Source: JAAYEL01 sp964344625 (GTDB lineage: Bacteria; Bacillota; Clostridia; Tissierellales; Peptoniphilaceae). Taken from it: 10,247 nucleotides of DNA. The position numbers were made by a program, and so were the translations under genes. The notes under the pieces are model-generated. The model did no database searches and was not told the origin of the DNA. It saw only the letters and a program-made list of their open reading frames with translations. Location: assembly GCA_964344625.1 (NCBI GenBank), contig CAYFNZ010000037.1, positions 1 through 10,247 on the forward strand, read 5' to 3'. Positions 5,543-10,247 of the stretch are shown piece by piece (within the stretch, counting starts at the first letter, position 1; the number at the start of each line of letters is the position of its first letter).

Positions 5543-8177
5543 ACCAACTATCCCCACTTTCAACTTCTGCAATCAAGTCAACATCAAGCTTAACGGCATT
5601 TTCCATTTCTTCCTTAAGGATTTTCTTAACCTGGTCTAACTCATCTTCAAAAGTCTCTATAATCAATTCGTCATGGATTTGAAGGATGATTTGAGATTTT
5701 AATTTTTCCTTCTTAAGCCTGTTATAGACCTTGACCATGGCAACCTTTATAATATCTGCTGCAGACCCCTGAATAGGTGTATTTAAGGTTATTCTTTCCG
5801 CTTGGCTCCTAATAGTGAAGTTCTTGCTATTAATTTCTGGAACGTACCTTCTCCTATGGAAAATTGTCTCAACATAGCCTAACTTCTTAGTTTCCTTGAC
5901 TATAGTATCCATGTATTCACTTATCTTTGGATAGGATTCCAGATACTTGTCAATATAAGATTTAGCAGTCTTTCTCGGTATATTTAAATTCCTTGATAGG
6001 CCATAATCACTAATCCCATAAACTATTCCAAAGTTTACAGCCTTGGCTTCAGACCTTTGGAGTTTTGTTACCTCATCAAGGCTCACGTGAAATACTTCTG
6101 ATGCTGTCTTTCTGTGGATATCTACTCCATGTTTGAAAGCATCTAGCATATTATCATCCTTTGAAAGGGCAGCAAGAACCCTTAACTCTATTTGTGAGTA
6201 GTCGGCTGAAAGCAACTTTTTATCCTGGTCACAGATGAAGGCCTTTCTTATTAACCTTCCCTCTTCAGTTTTAATAGGAATATTTTGAAGGTTGGGCTCT
6301 GTGGAACTTAGTCTTCCAGTAGCTGCTATAGTCTGTCTAAAAATAGACCTAATCCTTCCATCTTCATTAATATATGGATACATGCCTTCAATATAGGTTG
6401 ATTGAAGCTTCTTAAGCTCCCTATACCTTAAAATGTATTCGACAATTTCATGAGAAGACCTAAGCTTGTCTAAAACTTCCGCATCTGTTGAATAACCTGT
6501 CTTGGTCTTTTTTATAACCGGAAGGCCCAATTTATCAAATAGGACTTCCCCAAGTTGCTTAGGAGAATTTATGTTAAATTCCATTTCTGCAAGCTCATAG
6601 ATTGTTTTTTCAAGCTGATCTATTTCTTTAGAAATATCCTCATTTATCTCTTCTAAAACCTTCCTGTCAACCTTAACTCCCCTTATCTCCATCCTAGCTA
6701 GGACGTTGATTAATGGAAGCTCGATTGTAAAGTACAAATCATGCATTTCAAGGCTTTCAATTTCTTCTAAAAGCTTGGGAGCAGCCCTTCTTAAGCTATC
6801 AAGATAATTTGAAATATAGTCTTCAAGGTCTCTTCCATCTATTTCCTTATATTTTTTCTTGCTCTTTCCCTTGCCTAAAAGGCCTTCTTCTGACAAGATA
6901 GTTTTTTCCAAATACTGGTCTGAAATATCTGAAACTTGGTATTTTGTCCTTGATGGGTCTATAAGGTAGGACAATACCAAAAGGTCAATATAATTTTTCT
7001 CCAGATTAATGCCAATCTTATCTAACAAATAAATTGCTTTTTTCACATCAAATGAATATTTCCTAATATTTTCATCTTGGAAAATGCCCTTTAATTTTTC
7101 AACAAATAAATCCCTATCATCTTTGAAGTCAAAGACCATGACCCCACTATTCTTGCTTGCAAGTCCAATGAATTGGATGTCTTCATTGATATAATTCTCA
7201 TCATTTGTGAAAATCTCAAAGAAAACTTCTTTTTCTTTTTCTATTTCTTCAACCAAGTCGTCTAACTTATCAAGCCCCCAGGCCTCAACATTAGACTTGA
7301 TTTCAAGGTCTTCTTCATTTTTTACCATGTTCATAAAGCTATTAAATTCAAGCTTCTTAAATTTTTCATAAAGAGTTTTTTTATCTGGGTCTTTCTTGGA
7401 AAAACGTTCCAAGTTTCCATCAATAGGCACTTCTGTAAAAATCTTTCCTAATTTTCTACTCAAAAATGCAAGGTCTTCGTTATTGACCAAGTTTTCCTTA
7501 AGCTTCTTACCTGAGATAGAATCAATATTTTCATAAATTCCTTCAATATTGCCATATTCCTTAACAAGCTTTATAGCGGTCTTTTCACCAACTCCTGGAA
7601 CCCCAGGTATATTATCTGATGTATCTCCCATAAGGCCCTTAACCTCAATTAAGTCCTTAGGTTCCAAGTCATATCTTTCTCTTATTTTATCCTTATCATA
7701 AATCTCTAACTCGGTAATACCTTTTTTAGTATAAAGTACCTTGGCATGGTCATCTACCAACTGAAAATAGTCCCTATCTCCTGTCAATAAGTATGTTTCT
7801 ATGCCTTCCTCTCCTGCCATCTTGGACAAGGTTCCTAAGATGTCATCTGCTTCAAAGTCATGGCTATCCAAGTGAACTACATTCAAAGAATCCAAGATAT
7901 CCTTTAGCATTCCAAATTGAGTTGACAGTTCTGGTGGCGTCTTATCCCTTGTTCCCTTGTAGGCTTCATAATCCTTGTTTCTAAAAGTAGGACCTGACTT
8001 ATCAAAAGCCACTGCTATGAAGTCAGGGTCAACAAGCTCCAAGGCCCTCCTATACATATTCAAAAATCCATAAACCCCATTGGTGTGGATTCCATCCTTG
8101 GTAGTCAGATGTCTAATCGCGAAAAATGCTCTAAAAATCAAGCTTGAGCCATCTATAAGTAACATTTTTTTATTCAT
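5532..8177 (-). CDS. polA: DNA polymerase I (proofreading domain degenerate)
   Basis: Family A polymerase for Okazaki-fragment processing and excision-repair synthesis. The 881 residues show three regions. Residues 1-290 are the 5'-3' flap exonuclease (LLIDGSSLIFRAFFA at 6-20, LLTGDRDYFQL at 130-140, and the DTSDNIPGVPGVGEKTA helix-hairpin-helix at 185-201). Residues about 300-480 are a 3'-5' exonuclease-like domain. Residues about 485-881 are the polymerase, with motif A LSADYSQIELR (656-666, Asp659), motif B R708...K712...F716...Y720 and motif C QIHDELIIE (833-841, Asp836). In the exonuclease-like domain the FDTET motif of active enzymes reads FEIFT (320-324) and the YxxxD motif is lost (around 454-460), so proofreading is probably absent, as in Bacillus and Thermus enzymes. 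ATG 8177 is supported by AAAGG 8 nt upstream. It is the first gene of polA-coaE-transglycosylase. Confidence 0.97.
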   Translation of the reverse strand: MNKKMLLIDGSSLIFRAFFAIRHLTTKDGIHTNGVYGFLNMYRRALELVDPDFIAVAFDKSGPTFRNKDYEAYKGTRDKTPPELSTQFGMLKDILDSLNVVHLDSHDFEADDILGTLSKMAGEEGIETYLLTGDRDYFQLVDDHAKVLYTKKGITELEIYDKDKIRERYDLEPKDLIEVKGLMGDTSDNIPGVPGVGEKTAIKLVKEYGNIEGIYENIDSISGKKLKENLVNNEDLAFLSRKLGKIFTEVPIDGNLERFSKKDPDKKTLYEKFKKLEFNSFMNMVKNEEDLEIKSNVEAWGLDKLDDLVEEIEKEKEVFFEIFTNDENYINEDIQFIGLASKNSGVMVFDFKDDRDLFVEKLKGIFQDENIRKYSFDVKKAIYLLDKIGINLEKNYIDLLVLSYLIDPSRTKYQVSDISDQYLEKTILSEEGLLGKGKSKKKYKEIDGRDLEDYISNYLDSLRRAAPKLLEEIESLEMHDLYFTIELPLINVLARMEIRGVKVDRKVLEEINEDISKEIDQLEKTIYELAEMEFNINSPKQLGEVLFDKLGLPVIKKTKTGYSTDAEVLDKLRSSHEIVEYILRYRELKKLQSTYIEGMYPYINEDGRIRSIFRQTIAATGRLSSTEPNLQNIPIKTEEGRLIRKAFICDQDKKLLSADYSQIELRVLAALSKDDNMLDAFKHGVDIHRKTASEVFHVSLDEVTKLQRSEAKAVNFGIVYGISDYGLSRNLNIPRKTAKSYIDKYLESYPKISEYMDTIVKETKKLGYVETIFHRRRYVPEINSKNFTIRSQAERITLNTPIQGSAADIIKVAMVKVYNRLKKEKLKSQIILQIHDELIIETFEDELDQVKKILKEEMENAVKLDVDLIAEVESGDSWYEV

Positions 8178-8211
8178 AATATCAACCTTTCTTTTAAAGA
8201 ATCATAAGTAT

Positions 8212-8227
8212 AAGTATCATTATATCA
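8212..8227 (-). promoter_or_regulatory. Putative polA promoter (extended -10)
   Basis: On the minus strand TGATATAAT (8227-8219) is an extended -10 box without a recognisable -35 (AAAATC at 8247-8242). Transcription would start near 8212, about 35 nt before the polA ATG. The 15-nt sequence 8229-8215 is identical to that at the rnf promoter (4123-4109). Confidence 0.5.
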
Positions 8228-8258
8228 TATAGACACTTGAAGATTTTTATTAATTCAC

Positions 8259-8287
8259 TTGAAAAGTTACCCTTACTATGCTATTAT
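8259..8287 (+). promoter_or_regulatory. Promoter of tRNA-Leu
   Basis: TTGAAA (8259-8264), a 17-nt spacer and TATTAT (8282-8287), the latter also preceded by TG at 8279-8280. This is a near-consensus sigma-A promoter whose start near 8294 lies about 12 nt before the mature tRNA. It is divergent from the polA promoter, with about 30 nt between the two core elements. Confidence 0.75.
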
Positions 8288-8305
8288 TTAATAGTTATAA
8301 AAAGC

Positions 8306-8392
8306 GCCGGCGTGTCGGAACTGGCAGACGAGACAGACTCAAAATCTGTTATCCGCAAGGGTGTGTGGGTTCGAGTCCCACCGCCGGCACCA
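8306..8392 (+). tRNA. tRNA-Leu (anticodon CAA)
   Basis: An 87-nt class II tRNA decoding UUG. The acceptor stem GCCGGCG (8306-8312) pairs perfectly with CGCCGGC (8382-8388), followed by discriminator A and an encoded CCA. The D stem is TCG/CGA, and the anticodon stem ACAGA/TCTGT (8333-8337, 8345-8349) encloses loop CTCAAAA with anticodon CAA at 8340-8342. The long variable arm (ATCC-GCAA-GGGT) is typical of Leu/Ser/Tyr tRNAs, and the T arm is GTGGG-TTCGAGT-CCCAC (8365-8381). It stands alone, with its own promoter and terminator. Confidence 0.97.
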
Positions 8393-8407
8393 TATAATTT
8401 TGAAATG

Positions 8408-8437
8408 GCTTGTAATCATTGATTACAAGCTTTTTTT
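8408..8437 (+). terminator. Intrinsic terminator of tRNA-Leu
   Basis: GCTTGTAATC (8408-8417), loop ATT, GATTACAAGC (8421-8430), then seven T (8431-8437). The 10-bp stem is perfect. Read on the minus strand there is no T run after the stem, so it acts in the tRNA direction only. Confidence 0.9.
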
Positions 8438-8481
8438 GTGGGTTTACCACAATCGAATAGGGGCTAAAAGCTAGCCCCTTT

Positions 8482-8518
8482 CACACCACCGCACGTGCCG
8501 TTCGGCATACGGCGGTTC
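8482..8518 (-). ncRNA. Group II intron domain V
   Basis: On the minus strand, bases 8516-8508 pair with 8493-8485 (two G-U pairs included). Then TGCC (8507-8504) pairs with GGCA (8499-8496) around a GAAC loop, leaving the two-base bulge C8495-G8494 on the 3' side. This is the domain V pattern: stem, 2-nt bulge, short upper stem, tetraloop. The catalytic triad position reads CGC (8514-8512) instead of the AGC of most group II introns. Confidence 0.85.
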
Positions 8519-8693
8519 AATTTAAATTTACACATGACCTGCTTGTGTAGTAATCGTATGAGTCAACTAAACCTGTTTTGGTTAGTCTATCCTTTGTAAT
8601 TGCTCTTACTAGGCAGGTTTTTGTTATTGCCATTTGACAGTTTCTCCCTGGTCTGAAGCCATAGCTTGTTTCAGAAAACCTTTTGCAATCCTT
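8517..8693 (-). pseudogene. Group II intron reverse transcriptase/maturase, internally deleted scar
   Basis: An open stretch of 58 codons ending in TGA (8519-8517) directly before domain V, as in intact introns where the ORF ends close to this domain. Residues 6-23 read FSETSYGFRPGRNCQMAI, the highly conserved RT segment of intron maturases (usual form FSxxSYGFRPxRSxHxAI). Residues about 28-58 (including AITKDRLTKTGL and DSYDYY) resemble the extreme C-terminus of such proteins. The rest of the RT catalytic core (including YADD), the maturase domain and any HNH domain are absent. The N-terminus is lost as well: an in-frame TAG lies at 8696-8694 and no start codon precedes the RT segment. The RT assignment is firm; the C-terminal assignment is likely. 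Confidence 0.8.
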
Positions 8694-8702
8694 CTATCTT
8701 AA

Positions 8703-9761
8703 TCATTTACTACTCCTATTAGCATATTCTGTCCAATCAATTCTTCTAGCTTGTGCCCATTGTTTAACATCATTTTGTAAGATAATATCTGTTTTTTTAA
8801 GGTCTTCAAGGCTTCTTGCACCTAGGAGGCACATGATAGACTTAATGTGATATTTCCAATTATTAACCTCTTCAATAGCCTTATCTAAAGACTTATTCTC
8901 AACCAAGTTCAAAAATCTTGCAGCCATACCAACTGACCTTGCCCCAAGAGCTAAGGCCTTAACAATATCTAGAGAATTTCTAACCCCACCTGAAGCTAAA
9001 ATTTCATGCTTATCTACAAAGTCTCTTGCCTCAAGCATGGAAACTATAGTTGAATTACCAAAGTTTTCTAAGAAATTATATTTATCATCTTCAATTCTTC
9101 TAAAGTTTTCTATTCTGGCAAAGTTTGTACCACCCTTGCCCCCTACGTCAACAGTCTTTACGCCTACATCTAAGAGGGACTTGATAGCTGACCTACTCAT
9201 ACCAAAGCCAACTTCTTTCACAACTACTGGAAGTCCCAAATTTTGAACTATATCTTCTATATTGGTCAACCACTTGTGAAAATCCCTATCTCCCTCAGGC
9301 ATGACAAGCTCTTGACACAAGTTAACATGGATTTGAAGGCCATCAGCTTCCAGGATGTCGACCGCCCTTTTGGCATCTTCCAGGGTTTTTTCTGCCCCTA
9401 GGTTGGCAAAAACTATACCTTGGGGGTTTAACTTTCTAACTACCTTAAAACTGTCTAGTACTGAAGAATCTTTAAGACCTACGCTCAAAGAACCAGCTGC
9501 GATGAAAATGCCTGTTTCCCTAGCTAATATAGAAAGCTTCTCATTGTATTCCTTGGTCCTACCTGTTCCACCTGTCATACCGTTGATATAAAAAGGCTGA
9601 TCGAATTTGTATCCAGCAAAAGTAGAACTAATATCTACATCATCTACGGATACATCAGAAAAAACTTGGTGGACAAATTGAACATTGTCGAAATCAGATT
9701 TTTTTTCTGTTCCATAAAATTTTAATGCAAGATTTAGATGGTCATCTTTTTTGTTAAACAT
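8703..9761 (-). CDS. fni: Type 2 isopentenyl-diphosphate delta-isomerase (FMN-dependent)
   Basis: Interconverts isopentenyl and dimethylallyl diphosphate using reduced FMN and Mg2+, supplying both C5 units after the mevalonate pathway. The 352-residue length is typical of IDI-2. Visible family segments in the TIM barrel are: RKDDHL-like NKKDDHLNLAL (3-13), YINGMTGGT (58-66), AAGSLSVG (88-95), FANLGAEKT (118-126), the substrate/Mg segment HVNLCQE (145-151, Gln150-Glu151), VVVKEVGFGMS (179-189), the FMN-phosphate loop DVGGKGGTNF (205-214), and ILASGGVRNSLDIVKALALG (254-273). ATG 9761 is preceded by GGGAG 8 nt upstream and overlaps the mvaK2 end by 8 nt, so the two are co-transcribed. No T-rich intrinsic terminator follows the stop; the intron remnant starts almost at once. 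The type 1 enzyme (NUDIX fold) is unrelated and excluded. Confidence 0.96.
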   Translation of the reverse strand: MFNKKDDHLNLALKFYGTEKKSDFDNVQFVHQVFSDVSVDDVDISSTFAGYKFDQPFYINGMTGGTGRTKEYNEKLSILARETGIFIAAGSLSVGLKDSSVLDSFKVVRKLNPQGIVFANLGAEKTLEDAKRAVDILEADGLQIHVNLCQELVMPEGDRDFHKWLTNIEDIVQNLGLPVVVKEVGFGMSRSAIKSLLDVGVKTVDVGGKGGTNFARIENFRRIEDDKYNFLENFGNSTIVSMLEARDFVDKHEILASGGVRNSLDIVKALALGARSVGMAARFLNLVENKSLDKAIEEVNNWKYHIKSIMCLLGARSLEDLKKTDIILQNDVKQWAQARRIDWTEYANRSSK

Positions 9762-10247
9762 TATTTTCTCCCTTGTATAATTTTATGTCTAAATATTTTA
9801 TATTATTTTTTTGCCAGCTATCTATTAAAGCCTGGTCTTTTTGATTGCTAGGTCCTATGGCTATGCCACAGTCTCCTCCGCCTGCCCCCGAAAACTTACT
9901 AGCATAACCTAAGCCTTTAGCCAGGTCACTTAGGTTCCTAAGTTCACTAGTTTCTATGCCACTTATAAATATTTTAGAAAAAGCTATTAGATTTTTTCTC
10001 GCTTCTTCCATATAAGTCTTAAAGTCTTCAAAGTTTTCTTCTTCTATGGCACAGCTTAAGTTTCCTACTATTTGGTCACTTAAGTCTTGAAAATCTTGAT
10101 ATAAGAATTCATTTTCTGAGCTTATCTTAACCTTTTTTACTAAATCAAAAGAAGAAGCTGGTTTTTGAGTCCAGCCTACTAGAAAACTCCACTTTCCTGG
10201 AAATTCAAGTCGACTAATTTTAAGACGAGGCCACTTTTCATTGACTA
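9754..10247 (-). CDS. mvaK2: Phosphomevalonate kinase (partial, N-terminus beyond right edge)
   Basis: GHMP-family kinase converting 5-phosphomevalonate to 5-diphosphomevalonate. The reading frame is open from the stop at 9754 to the right edge, giving 163 visible C-terminal residues. The methionine at 10011 is internal, not the start. Visible features are FLVGWTQKPASS near the beginning of the fragment (LVGWTxxPAST is characteristic of MvaK2), a helical middle part, and the GHMP C-terminal motif KFSGAGGGDCGIA close to the end. The fni gene directly downstream overlaps by 8 nt, the usual final pair of Gram-positive mevalonate operons (mvaK1-mvaD-mvaK2-fni). The upstream genes are expected outside the window. 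Confidence 0.93.
   Translation of the reverse strand, partial: VNEKWPRLKISRLEFPGKWSFLVGWTQKPASSFDLVKKVKISSENEFLYQDFQDLSDQIVGNLSCAIEEENFEDFKTYMEEARKNLIAFSKIFISGIETSELRNLSDLAKGLGYASKFSGAGGGDCGIAIGPSNQKDQALIDSWQKNNIKYLDIKLYKGENNV

Larger units (their letters stand above)
8452..8700 (-). mobile_element. Degenerate 3' remnant of a group II intron (IIC-like)
   Basis: This fills the gap between the tRNA terminator and the fni stop codon. On the minus strand it contains, in order, a 58-codon scar of the intron reverse transcriptase/maturase, a domain V hairpin and a domain VI-like hairpin, ending in the intron-type sequence CTATTCGAT near 8452. Domain VI is GGGGCTA (8478-8472), loop GCTTT, TAGCCCC (8466-8460). 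The 5' intron domains, most of the RT and any endonuclease part are missing, so it cannot move or splice by itself. The left boundary is fairly clear (8451-8453). The right boundary is uncertain, between about 8680 and 8702. The domain V triad CGC points to the IIC group. Confidence 0.85.

Noticed and set aside
5543..5572. Ten-residue N-terminal extension of CoaE from a TTG start
   Set aside because: The residues are unlike the family, the start codon is TTG, and ATG 5542 gives the normal protein length and a minimal overlap with polA.
8234..8263. Direct repeat CACTTGAA (8234-8241 and 8256-8263) in the polA/tRNA promoter gap
   Set aside because: Eight nucleotides twice in an AT-rich gap; the second copy overlaps the tRNA -35 box, so it is explained by promoter composition.
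8237..8422. Plus-strand open frame of 61 codons
   Set aside because: It runs through the tRNA-Leu gene and its promoter; the apparent frame is a by-product of the tRNA sequence.
1..10247. CRISPR array, prophage, toxin-antitoxin or defence genes
   Set aside because: No spaced repeats, no phage-like genes and no such protein families were seen on either strand.

Overview
The window is low-GC (AT-rich), has short intergenic gaps, strong GGAGG-type ribosome binding sites and AGG/AGA-rich coding, and carries the Rnf complex and the mevalonate pathway. Together these suggest an anaerobic Gram-positive bacterium of the Firmicutes, plausibly the Tissierellia (Anaerococcus/Peptoniphilus-type anaerobic cocci). 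The taxon is inferred from gene content and base composition, not shown directly. Every protein gene lies on the minus strand; the only plus-strand gene is a tRNA.

Reading along the minus strand (right to left), the layout is as follows. (1) 10247-8703 is the end of a mevalonate-pathway operon: the 3' part of phosphomevalonate kinase (mvaK2, running off the right edge) overlaps type 2 isopentenyl-diphosphate isomerase (fni) by 8 nt. (2) 8700-8452, directly behind the fni stop codon, is the decayed 3' end of a group II intron. It has a short in-frame scar of its reverse transcriptase/maturase, then domain V and domain VI hairpins. (3) 8392-8306 on the plus strand is tRNA-Leu(CAA), with its own promoter and terminator. 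(4) 8177-4315 is polA-coaE-lytic transglycosylase, with overlapping genes, driven by an extended -10 promoter and ended by a strong intrinsic terminator (4306-4263). (5) 4059-1 is the Rnf operon, rnfC-rnfD-rnfG-rnfE (rnfE cut by the left edge; rnfA and rnfB would be expected beyond it), with its own extended -10 promoter.

The Rnf complex oxidises ferredoxin and reduces NAD+ while pumping Na+ or H+, so it is the energy-conserving part of the window. RnfC carries the NADH site and two 4Fe-4S clusters, RnfD a membrane FMN site, RnfG extracytoplasmic covalent FMN, and RnfE part of the membrane core. The most unusual gene is rnfG: at 504 residues it is about two and a half times the usual length and contains three successive FMN-binding domains, each with an SGAT flavin-attachment motif, behind a single membrane anchor.

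The second notable element is the group II intron remnant. Its domain V has the CGC catalytic triad of IIC-type introns, and its maturase gene has been reduced by internal deletion to 58 codons that join an RT motif to what looks like the protein's C-terminus. I see no CRISPR array, prophage, toxin-antitoxin or defence system.
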